Shown here piece after piece: positions 1-5,937 of a stretch of 51,054 nt of DNA. Numbering within the stretch: position 1 is the first letter of the stretch; the number at the start of each line of letters is the position of its first letter. Where the stretch lies: assembly GCA_045656145.1 (NCBI GenBank), contig JAZOQP010000023.1, forward strand, positions 1 through 51,054, in the 5' to 3' direction. This DNA is from SIG565 sp045656145 (GTDB lineage: Bacteria > Bacillota > Clostridia > Oscillospirales > Acutalibacteraceae). The position numbers and the translations under genes were made by a program. A model generated the notes under the pieces. It was given only the letters and a program-made list of their open reading frames with translations. It did no database searches and was not told the origin of the DNA.

Positions 1-110
1 AGGCTGAAGCCAGAGAAAAATGGGGCAAAACGGATGCATACAAGGAACATGCAGAACGGACTAAGAACTACTCCAAGCAGAAGTGGAATGACCTTGCCGA
101 GGGAATGGAC
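1..110 (+). other. Inverted artefactual copy of a MerR-TipAS gene fragment at the contig end
   Basis: Bases 1-60 are the exact reverse complement of 195-254. Read on the plus strand from base 3, this segment encodes 36 in-frame residues (AEAREKWGKTDAYKEHAER, then TKNYSKQKWNDLAEGMD) typical of a TipAS effector domain, so bases 61-110 are the true continuation of the MerR gene that is truncated on the minus strand at 195. At base 111 the reading frame runs into adapter sequence. The biological order should therefore be minus strand 618 to 195 followed by the plus-strand bases 61-110. This is seen directly; the artefact interpretation rests on the adapter match. Confidence 0.9.
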
Positions 111-194
111 AAGTCGGATCGTAGCCATGTCGTTCTGTGAGCCAAGGAGTTGCAGACCAACTTTGTCTTCCTAAGACCGCTTGGCCTCCGACTT
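111..194. other. Sequencing adapter contamination (MGI/BGI DNBSEQ type, with index)
   Basis: Bases 111-152 (42 nt, beginning AAGTCGGATCGTAGCCATGT) match the MGI/BGI reverse adapter as I know it. Bases 163-194 (32 nt) are the reverse complement of the matching forward adapter AAGTCGGAGGCCAAGCGGTC and onward. The 10 bases between them (153-162) sit exactly where the sample index lies. The 84 bp are flanked by an inverted repeat of real sequence, as expected when short-insert reads run through the adapter and are assembled into a hairpin contig end. No gene should be called through it. Confidence 0.95.
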
Positions 195-618
195 TCCGTT
201 CTGCATGTTCCTTGTATGCATCCGTTTTGCCCCATTTTTCTCTGGCTTCAGCCTTATATTTTTCAAATTCGCTGTTATCGAATGCTGTCATAACATTTTC
301 TCCTTTCACGGCACCGTCAATAGCAGAAATTAACCGCTCTAACCGCTCTTTTTTGAGTGTGAGAAGTTGTTTTTGCTCGTTCAGTGCCTTGCTTTTGTCG
401 TAATTCGGGGATGATATAATCTCTTCAATGCGCTTTAAGGAAAAGTCAAGTTCACGGTAAAAGAGAATCTCTTGCATACGAAGAAAAGATTTTTCGTCGT
501 AAAAGCGATAGCCTGTAGTTTTGTCAACAAAGGCTGGTATCAACAATCCTATTTCATCGTAATAATGCAGTGTGCGCACACTTACACCCGTAAAATCGGC
601 AAATTCTTTAATCTGCAT
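195..618 (-). CDS. MerR family transcriptional regulator with TipAS-like domain, 3' truncated
   Basis: This is the N-terminal 141 residues of a drug- or stress-sensing MerR regulator. The start is the ATG at 618 (MQIKEFADFTGVSVRTLHYY), with GAGGTG upstream; an in-frame ATG at 675 lies upstream of the likely promoter and is not used. Residues 1-70 form the winged helix (TGVSVRTLHYYDEIGLL, GYRFYDE), followed by the dimerisation coiled coil near residues 75-110 and the beginning of a TipAS domain (YKAEAREKWGKTDAY). Beyond base 195 the apparent protein is translated adapter and must be ignored. The continuation of the gene is the plus-strand segment 61-110, after which sequence is missing. MerR proteins of this type (TipA, Mta, BltR) activate their own or adjacent promoters on binding a ligand; the ligand here is unknown. 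Confidence 0.88.
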
Positions 619-644
619 TTTCAATTTTATCACCTCACGACAAG

Positions 645-675
645 AGTATACACTATGACGGAACGTGAGAGTCAA
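645..675 (-). promoter_or_regulatory. MerR-type promoter with 19-bp spacer and dyad operator
   Basis: On the minus strand there is a -35 TTGACT (675-670) and a -10 TATACT (650-645), separated by 19 bp instead of 17. Within the spacer lies an imperfect dyad, ACTCTCACG-ttc-CGTCATAGT, with 7 of 9 positions symmetric (652-672). An over-long spacer containing the operator is the hallmark of promoters activated by MerR proteins through DNA untwisting, so this site probably autoregulates the downstream MerR gene. Confidence 0.75.
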
Positions 676-763
676 TACCCTTTTGAAAAATATGGAAGTT
701 GTTCGAAAAATTCAAGTTTATCGAATTGATCATACCACAAAGGCAGAATTTGTTCAAGTAAAC

Positions 764-801
764 AAAAACCTCTTTTGTCTGGTAGACAAAAGAGGTTTTT
801 T
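764..801 (-). terminator. Rho-independent terminator of the tRNA-Ser transcript
   Basis: Perfect 16-bp stem AAAAACCTCTTTTGTC paired with its complement (764-779 and 785-800) around a 5-nt loop. It lies just downstream of tRNA-Ser(GCU) on the minus strand and has T runs on both sides. Confidence 0.85.
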
Positions 802-807
802 ACATGG

Positions 808-895
808 CGGAGTAGGAGAGACTCGAACTCTCGCGCCGGTTACCCGACCTACACCCTTAGCAGGGGTGCCTCGTCACCAACTTGAGTACTACTCC
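808..895 (-). tRNA. tRNA-Ser (anticodon GCU)
   Basis: Minus-strand 88-nt class II tRNA. The acceptor stem GGAGTAG/CTACTCC (895-889 and 815-809) is followed by discriminator G at 808. The anticodon GCT is at 861-859 in loop CTGCTAA, there is a long variable arm (TAGGTCGGGTAACCCGG region), and the T-loop contains GTTCGAGTC. The 3' CCA is not encoded. It reads serine AGC/AGU codons and shares a transcript with tRNA-Ser(UGA) upstream. Confidence 0.95.
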
Positions 896-939
896 ATAAT
901 TGTTACGTTTTATCTATTATTAAATTAAAGAAAAATTTC

Positions 940-1066
940 CTACAACTCGGCATGTGCCCTCTTGTGGTGCCCGAAATTTATTTTGGTTTGGAGCACCAAT
1001 AAATTTCGACCGCTACGCCTTTTCACGTTCGCTTATTCTGCCACCGGCAGCGCTCCGCTCAAAGCC
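940..1066. repeat. Candidate structured intergenic element between two tRNA-Ser genes
   Basis: Spacer DNA of unexpected composition for this AT-rich genome. It contains a 10-bp perfect inverted repeat GAAATTTATT/AATAAATTTC (973-982 and 998-1007) and a GC-rich block with a CTGCC-acc-GGCAG hairpin (1038-1050). No credible ORF is present. It abuts a truncated copy of the neighbouring tRNA gene. It could be a small palindromic dispersed element or the remnant of a lost tRNA copy; a genome-wide copy count would decide. Confidence 0.35.
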
Positions 1067-1090
1067 CGTCACCAACTTGAGTACTACTCC
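1067..1090 (-). pseudogene. Duplicated 5' fragment of tRNA-Ser(GCU)
   Basis: These 24 bases are identical to 872-895, the first 24 nt of tRNA-Ser(GCU): acceptor 5' strand plus D-arm start. The rest of the tRNA is missing, being replaced by the GC-rich spacer. It is either a decayed second gene copy from tandem duplication or a target-site style duplication. It lies inside the shared tRNA transcript, between the two intact genes. Confidence 0.8.
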
Positions 1091-1125
1091 AAGTTGTAAC
1101 AAAAACTGTTACATATAAAAAATGG

Positions 1126-1211
1126 CGGAGAGGAAGGGATTCGAACCCTTGTGGGCTTGCACCCAAACGGTTTTCAAGACCGCCTCGTTATGACCACTTC
1201 GATACCTCTCC
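1126..1211 (-). tRNA. tRNA-Ser (anticodon UGA)
   Basis: Minus-strand 86-nt class II tRNA. The acceptor stem GGAGAGG/CCTCTCC (1211-1205 and 1133-1127) is followed by discriminator G at 1126. The anticodon TGA is at 1176-1174 in loop CTTGAAA, with a long variable arm and T-loop GTTCGAATC. No CCA is encoded. It reads UCN codons and is the first gene of the tRNA-Ser pair. Confidence 0.95.
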
Positions 1212-1226
1212 GCATGCGACTAAGAT

Positions 1227-1255
1227 ATTTTAACACAACTTTACTTTTTTGTCAA
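1227..1255 (-). promoter_or_regulatory. Promoter of the tRNA-Ser pair
   Basis: Minus strand -35 TTGACA (1255-1250), 17-bp spacer, -10 TAAAAT (1232-1227), placed 15 nt upstream of tRNA-Ser(UGA). The -35 box is perfect, as expected for a strong stable-RNA promoter. Confidence 0.8.
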
Positions 1256-1263
1256 CATTTCTA

Positions 1264-1291
1264 TTGCAAATTATTTAATATTCTATATAAT
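1264..1291 (+). promoter_or_regulatory. Sigma-A-type promoter for the small peptidase-like gene
   Basis: TTGCAA (1264-1269), 16-bp spacer, TATAAT (1286-1291), with the gene starting at 1312 behind a GAGGTG ribosome binding site. Confidence 0.6.
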
Positions 1292-1311
1292 AAAATTTGA
1301 GGTGAAATAAA

Positions 1312-1686
1312 ATGCCGCTTGTAAAATGTCCAATTCATATTTTTGAGCCGAATCCTCTAGCCTGTGGACAGGCCGTTTTAGCAATGCTTAGTGGTTTGGA
1401 TGTTAACGAAATTTTTGAAATGTGCGAAACTGAACGCGAAACAACACTTAAGTGTATGCAAAAGGTTATGGAATCTTTAAATATTGATTTTTCAAAAGAC
1501 CGAATAGAAGTGGAAGATAAGACACAACTTCCTAACATTGCTTTACTTAGCCTTGAAACACCTAAATGTTGGCATTGGTCGCTTTATTTTAAAGGACTTT
1601 TCTATGACCCTGAATATGGGGTGCTGGAAGATTTCCCAAAAAGTAATAGAAAATATTATTGGGAAATAAAAGAACCATCTTTGTAA
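1312..1686 (+). CDS. Small C39-like (papain-fold) cysteine peptidase homologue
   Basis: A 124-residue protein that resembles a stand-alone peptidase C39-like domain. Visible elements are a catalytic-type Cys18 in ACGQAVLAMLSG, a His88 in the WHWSLY strand and an Asp99 in FYDPEYG, giving a plausible Cys-His-Asp triad in the right order and spacing. There is no signal peptide, transmembrane segment or ABC transporter partner, so this is unlike bacteriocin-exporting C39 proteases and more like the free-standing C39-like proteins of Clostridia, whose substrates are mostly unknown. It is a monocistronic gene with its own promoter and a hairpin at its end, lying between the tRNA-Ser genes and feoB. 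The fold assignment is an inference from motifs; the function is not known. Confidence 0.6.
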   Translation: MPLVKCPIHIFEPNPLACGQAVLAMLSGLDVNEIFEMCETERETTLKCMQKVMESLNIDFSKDRIEVEDKTQLPNIALLSLETPKCWHWSLYFKGLFYDPEYGVLEDFPKSNRKYYWEIKEPSL

Positions 1687-1699
1687 GATGATTCTTTTA
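1668..1699. terminator. Bidirectional terminator between the peptidase-like gene and feoB
   Basis: A 14-pair stem with one C-A mismatch (1668-1681 with 1685-1698) and a 3-nt loop, bounded by A and T runs. It spans the stop codon of the plus-strand gene and meets the feoB stop codon, so it can serve both convergent genes. Confidence 0.65.
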
Positions 1700-3580
1700 T
1701 ATTAAAACCTTATAAATAAATGTGGTTATCATACATAAAGCTATGCCAATTATTGTTGGTAGTAAGAAGCCGAGGAGAGTCCATTTAAAACTCCCGGTTT
1801 CTTTTTTTATGGTTAAAAGAGTTGTCATACAGGGGAAGTGAAATAGGGAAAAGAGCATTATGTTAAGAGCGGTTAAAATATTCCACCCATTGTTTAAAAA
1901 CAACTCTTTTAAAATTATTAAATCAGAAATCGAGCTTAGGGTTGAATTCCCCATATAAGCCATTATAATTACAGGAATTACTATTTCATTCGCAGGAAAA
2001 CTTAATAAAAATGCCAGTATAATAACGCCGTCTAATCCCATTAGTGCGGCAAAAGGATTTAAAAAATTTGCAATAACTCTTAAAAGGGGAGCGCCCCCAA
2101 CTGTTATATTGGCTAACAACCAAATTATAGCGCCCGCAGGAACTGCCGATATAACGGCTCTTCCTAAAACAAACAAAGTTCGATCGAAAACGGAACGAAT
2201 TAAGGTTTTTAAAATTTGTGGTTTTCGGTATGGTGGAAGTTCTAGTGCAAATGAGGAAGGCACCCCTTTAAGCACCGTTCTTGATAGGATGTATGAAATA
2301 AGAAAGGTTAGCGCTATGCCGAGTAAAATAAAGAGAGTTAGCACTAATGCGGAATATAATGAACCCCTAAGTCCCACAAAAAACATGGTTATAACACTTA
2401 TAAGTAAGGGGAATTTTCCGTTGCACGGAACGAATGAGTTGGTTAAAATGGCAATTAATCTTTCCCTTTTTGAATCTATTATCCTGCAACCTACAACACC
2501 CGCAGCATTGCAACCAAATCCCATGCACATTGTAAGCGATTGTTTGCCACAGGAATTGCATTTTTTAAAGCCTCTGTCAAGGCAAAAAGCAATTCTTGGT
2601 AAATACCCCGAATCTTCAAGTAAAGTGAAAAGCGGGAAGAAAATAGCCATTGGAGGAAGCATTACCGAAACTATCCAAACCACCACGCGATATATTCCAA
2701 AGATGAGCAATTCCGCAATTTTTAAAGGTATTTTTATATTAACTAAGAAATTATATAAATTATCTTCTATTCCAAAAAAGAATGAACTAATTAGTTCTGA
2801 GGGATAGTTGGCGCCCTTTATTGTAAGCCAAAAAACAAGCGCTAAAAGAAGCATCATAAATGGGAAAGCGGTAAGTTTACCTGTTAATATTCTATCTATT
2901 TTTCGGTCTTTTTCGCGGGTATCCTTAGAGGTTGTTACGCACTCTTCAAAAATATAATGTGCCTTATTATTTATTTCCTCCGGTGTTAATGGGTTTTCAA
3001 AAGTTCTTTCAAAATGTAAATCCGCAAGTTTTATAATTGTGTCTTTAAGTTCTTCGGTGCCGATATTTTTCTTAGCCGATATTTTAATAACAGGAATTTT
3101 AAGTAGTTTTTCAAGTTTTTCTATGTCAATATGAATACCTTTTGAGGTAAGTTCATCAGCAAAATTAAGGCAAAGTATGTTATTTTGAATTTTCTCTTTT
3201 ATTTGAATAATTAAATTCAAATTCCTTTCAAGGGCGGTTGCATCACAAACCGTAACCGTTACCTTTGCGCCGCCGTTTAAAATAAAATCTCTCGCTACCT
3301 CTTCTTCTTTTGAGTGGGGATAAAGGGAGTAGGTGCCGGGTGTGTCAATTAAAATTATCTTCCGACCTCTGTGATTAAATGAACCAACCGCGGTATCAAC
3401 CGTCTTTCCTGACCAATTGCCTGTGTGTTGGTTAAGCCCCGTGAGGCAATTAAAAACACTGCTTTTGCCAACATTCGGGTTACCTGATAGGCAGACCGTT
3501 ATATCGCTTTCTTTAGTTTTTAATGAGGAAAAATCGGAGCCTAATAATAGAGCAGAGGTGGTGTGTTTAGTGAGCCCCAT
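1697..3580 (-). CDS. feoB: Ferrous iron transporter FeoB
   Basis: GTP-dependent Fe(II) uptake protein of the cytoplasmic membrane, 627 aa. The N-terminal G domain has G1 GNPNVGKSS (residues 33-41), G3 DTPGTYS and an NFAD version of G4. It is followed by a long helical membrane domain with two Gate-like repeats containing GFGCNAAGVVGC and PCNGKFP. The protein is shorter than the roughly 770-aa enterobacterial FeoB and ends without a C-terminal extension. The ATG at 3580 overlaps the feoA stop as TAATG and has a GAGGTG site 6 nt upstream; the in-frame GTG at 3589 falls inside that ribosome binding site and is less likely. It is translationally coupled to feoA. No clear Fur box was seen upstream. 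Confidence 0.95.
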   Translation of the reverse strand: MGLTKHTTSALLLGSDFSSLKTKESDITVCLSGNPNVGKSSVFNCLTGLNQHTGNWSGKTVDTAVGSFNHRGRKIILIDTPGTYSLYPHSKEEEVARDFILNGGAKVTVTVCDATALERNLNLIIQIKEKIQNNILCLNFADELTSKGIHIDIEKLEKLLKIPVIKISAKKNIGTEELKDTIIKLADLHFERTFENPLTPEEINNKAHYIFEECVTTSKDTREKDRKIDRILTGKLTAFPFMMLLLALVFWLTIKGANYPSELISSFFFGIEDNLYNFLVNIKIPLKIAELLIFGIYRVVVWIVSVMLPPMAIFFPLFTLLEDSGYLPRIAFCLDRGFKKCNSCGKQSLTMCMGFGCNAAGVVGCRIIDSKRERLIAILTNSFVPCNGKFPLLISVITMFFVGLRGSLYSALVLTLFILLGIALTFLISYILSRTVLKGVPSSFALELPPYRKPQILKTLIRSVFDRTLFVLGRAVISAVPAGAIIWLLANITVGGAPLLRVIANFLNPFAALMGLDGVIILAFLLSFPANEIVIPVIIMAYMGNSTLSSISDLIILKELFLNNGWNILTALNIMLFSLFHFPCMTTLLTIKKETGSFKWTLLGFLLPTIIGIALCMITTFIYKVLI

Positions 3581-3813
3581 TAAGAGCACCTCACCGAAAT
3601 CAAATTTGCATCTGTATCCCTTAAAGCTATAACAGCGCCTTTAATTAGATAGGCTCTTGGGTCTTTTAAAGGGCTTTCCATTAAACATTTAATTTTAGCA
3701 CCCTTAGAAAAGCCAATATCAAGTAGTCTTTTATATAATGGGCTTTGTATTGAAACAGAGGTTATAACCCCTGTTTGCCCAACCCGTAAATTAGTTAAAA
3801 GCATAAAATTCAC
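3580..3813 (-). CDS. feoA: FeoA family protein, ferrous iron transport
   Basis: A 77-residue SH3-like FeoA protein (LRVGQTGVITSV, LLDIGFSKGAKIKCLMESPLKDPRAYLIKGAVIALR). FeoA binds and supports FeoB in Fe(II) uptake. The ribosome binding site is AGGAGTG. Its stop codon overlaps the feoB start by one base, so the two are coupled. Only 27 nt separate the start from the upstream mscL terminator, so the promoter must overlap or lie inside that terminator region; I could not pick a convincing -35. Confidence 0.92.
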   Translation of the reverse strand: MNFMLLTNLRVGQTGVITSVSIQSPLYKRLLDIGFSKGAKIKCLMESPLKDPRAYLIKGAVIALRDTDANLISVRCS

Positions 3814-3840
3814 TCCTACAATGTATTCTATGCAAATAAA

Positions 3841-3871
3841 AAAAATCCGTACCTTGTGGTACGGATTTTTT
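3841..3871 (-). terminator. Terminator downstream of mscL
   Basis: Perfect 13-bp stem (3841-3853 with 3858-3870), TTGT loop, A/T runs on both sides. It separates the alr-mscL transcript from feoAB. Confidence 0.85.
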
Positions 3872-3879
3872 AAAGTATA

Positions 3880-4311
3880 TTAGTCTTTAAGTTCAGAAGT
3901 GCAGTGCGGGCAGCGGGTTGCATCAATTGCAATTTCGCTTTTGCAGAAGGGGCATATTTTAACAGTAGGCTCTTCTATAGGAGCCTCTTCTTTTTTCTTA
4001 AAGGCTTTTGTGCTTAAATCATTAATAGCGGCAACGCCCTTAATTAAAAGGAAGATAATAAATGCCATAATTAAGAAGTTAATAACAGATGTAATAAATG
4101 CGCCGTATTTAATAGCGTTATCGCCGTTTAATGGGATTATGTAGGAACTGAAATCTGCCTTGCCAAAAATAGCTAAAATGGGGGAGATAATGTTATCGGT
4201 AAGACTTGTTACAATATCCTTAAAAGCGGCACCAATAATAACGCCGACTGCCATATCAAGCACATTGCCCTTCATAATAAACTCTTTGAACTCATTAAAA
4301 AACTTTTTCAT
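3880..4311 (-). CDS. mscL: Large-conductance mechanosensitive channel MscL with C-terminal zinc ribbon
   Basis: 143-aa membrane channel that releases solutes on hypo-osmotic shock. The N-terminal amphipathic helix and TM1 are standard (FKEFIMKGNVLDMAVGVIIGAAF), TM2 is near residues 68-93, and a charged linker is followed by a short zinc-ribbon tail CPFCKSEIAIDATRCPHC with two CxxC pairs. Many Firmicutes MscL carry this tail in place of the plain helical bundle of E. coli. It starts 14 nt after alr and is co-transcribed with it. The function of the ribbon is not established. Confidence 0.93.
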   Translation of the reverse strand: MKKFFNEFKEFIMKGNVLDMAVGVIIGAAFKDIVTSLTDNIISPILAIFGKADFSSYIIPLNGDNAIKYGAFITSVINFLIMAFIIFLLIKGVAAINDLSTKAFKKKEEAPIEEPTVKICPFCKSEIAIDATRCPHCTSELKD

Positions 4312-4324
4312 AAATATTCTCCTT

Positions 4325-5428
4325 TTATTTAATTATTACACGCGGTACTCTTTTGGTAATACCGCTAGCAATTTCATATCCAATTGTAGAGCACTTATCG
4401 GCAACTTCATCGGCTGTAAGACCTTCTCCAAAAAGAATAACCTCGGTGCCTTCGGAAACATTTTCTATGTTTGTTACATCAATCATAAATTGATCCATAC
4501 AAATTCTGCCTATAATGTTTGCTCTGTGTCCGTTTACTATAACTTGTCCTTTATTAGAAAGGGCGCGGGGGTAACCATCTGCATAGCCTGCGGTTACGGT
4601 TGCCACCTTAATTTTTTCTTTTGCCTTAAAGGTTCTGCCATAGCTTACAGCTTCATCAGCATCTATCCATTTAACCATCGAAACAACCGATTTTAATGTC
4701 ATAACAGGTTTTAAACCCTCTAATGAAACCTCGCTTGATGGGTTTAAACCGTAAAGTATAATTCCGGGTCGGCAGGCATCATATAAAGGGGATTCGGCGG
4801 TTATGGTTTTGGCAGAATTTGAGCAGTGAACAAGGCCCGTATTAAATCCGCTTTGTTTTATTTGAGTTACAACCTTATCAAATCGAGCCAATTGAGTAGA
4901 GGTAAAGGAAATATCATCTTCATCTTTACTGTCTGACACGCAAAAATGTGTAAAAATACCGTTTACTGAAAGTCCGTTTTCCGAATAAACAGAAAGTATT
5001 TCATCTATATTATTATAGTTAAAGCCTATGCGATTCATACCTGTATTAATTTTAATATGAATCTTAACCTTGCCTTTAGTGGCGCTTTTTGATAATTTTT
5101 TCGCATATTCCAAAGAAAAAACGGCTTGAATAATATCATTCTCAATTAAAGTATCGGCAAGTTCGGTGGGGGTATATCCTAAAATAAGGATGGGTTTAGT
5201 TATTCCGCAATGCCTTAGTTCAAGTGCTTCAACCAAATTGGAAACGGCAAAATTATCAGCGCCATTGCTTTGGAGAACAGGTGCAATATCGGGAGCGCTG
5301 TGCCCATAAGCATTAGCCTTAACAACGGCAATTGTTTTTTGATAATTAGAACTTTTTTTAATCAGTTCGAAATTATGTATGAGGGCGGAAATAGAAATTT
5401 CAGCCCAAGTTCTCTTTAAAAATTCCAT
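4325..5428 (-). CDS. alr: Alanine racemase
   Basis: 367-aa PLP enzyme converting L-alanine to D-alanine for peptidoglycan. The Schiff-base lysine is K37 in VVKANAYGHS. The second catalytic Tyr is in the C-terminal beta domain within TAGYADGYPR, and VSYGRTF and the CMDQFMIDVT metal/active-site segment are also present. The length is typical. The start ATG has AGGGGT upstream. It is in an operon with a PF06541-like membrane protein upstream (32 nt gap) and mscL downstream. Confidence 0.95.
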   Translation of the reverse strand: MEFLKRTWAEISISALIHNFELIKKSSNYQKTIAVVKANAYGHSAPDIAPVLQSNGADNFAVSNLVEALELRHCGITKPILILGYTPTELADTLIENDIIQAVFSLEYAKKLSKSATKGKVKIHIKINTGMNRIGFNYNNIDEILSVYSENGLSVNGIFTHFCVSDSKDEDDISFTSTQLARFDKVVTQIKQSGFNTGLVHCSNSAKTITAESPLYDACRPGIILYGLNPSSEVSLEGLKPVMTLKSVVSMVKWIDADEAVSYGRTFKAKEKIKVATVTAGYADGYPRALSNKGQVIVNGHRANIIGRICMDQFMIDVTNIENVSEGTEVILFGEGLTADEVADKCSTIGYEIASGITKRVPRVIIK

Positions 5429-5459
5429 AATCTACCCCTAAAATCCAAATATATCTATA

Positions 5460-5861
5460 TTATAACACTTTTTTTGCATTTTGCAATCGCTTGTTTATAA
5501 AATCGGCAAATGGTATGAAGATAAGCGATAAAAGCCACCAATAAACCGAATATAAAAGGCAAATTTGCCCTTTAAAATTAAATGGTACCTTGCTATAATC
5601 CCAAATATTTTTACCAAGAATTATATTGAAAATTAAGCCAAAAATAAATTCAAAAAGGGTTATAAAGAAGGTTGCTATAACCGCTTTATATAAAAGGCAG
5701 GTGCTTTTTAACGCGCTTGCAAGTTTTCCGAAAAATGAAAAACAAATTCCGCCAAGCGTCAGCATACTCCAATGGGTATGGCCGCGCCAAAGAATTTCAA
5801 TAATTCCATAACCAAAAGCGCCAATGGAGAAAAACAATAAATATTTTTTAAAACGCTTCAT
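5460..5861 (-). CDS. Putative ABC transporter type IV / PF06541-like membrane protein
   Basis: About 133 residues with four predicted transmembrane helices and the family-like signatures FGYGIIEILWRGHTHWSM and WDYSKVPFNFKGQICLLYSVYWW. Proteins of this type are annotated as putative ABC-transporter type IV (CmpB), but no ATPase is nearby, so a transport role is unproven. I prefer the ATG at 5861, which has AAGGGTG 6-7 nt upstream; the alternative GTG at 5870 is part of that ribosome binding site. It is the first gene of the operon with alr and mscL. A 7-bp inverted repeat (TTCACCC/GGGTGAA, 5867-5890) covers its leader. Confidence 0.75.
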   Translation of the reverse strand: MKRFKKYLLFFSIGAFGYGIIEILWRGHTHWSMLTLGGICFSFFGKLASALKSTCLLYKAVIATFFITLFEFIFGLIFNIILGKNIWDYSKVPFNFKGQICLLYSVYWWLLSLIFIPFADFINKRLQNAKKVL

Positions 5862-5907
5862 ATATTTCACCCTTAATATTTTGGGTGAAATTTGCTTTTA
5901 TATGCAA

Positions 5908-5933
5908 AAAAAGAGAGCTTATGCTCTCTTTTT
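5908..5933 (-). terminator. Terminator downstream of proS
   Basis: 11-bp stem (5908-5918 with 5923-5933), TTAT loop, immediately after the proS stop, with A/T runs on both flanks. Confidence 0.85.
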
Positions 5934-5937
5934 AAAT

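Noticed and set aside
1..254. Invertible promoter or phase-variable C terminus flanked by 60-bp inverted repeats
   Set aside because: The intervening sequence contains an 84-bp sequencing adapter, so the symmetry is an assembly artefact.
137..403. Plus-strand ORF of 88 aa opposite the MerR gene
   Set aside because: It starts within adapter sequence and is otherwise antisense to the MerR coding region.
665..928. Plus-strand ORF of 87 aa
   Set aside because: It runs through a terminator and across tRNA-Ser(GCU) on the opposite strand; no ribosome binding site.
2109..2807. Plus-strand ORF of 232 aa
   Set aside because: Antisense shadow of the well-conserved feoB coding sequence, with no initiation signals.
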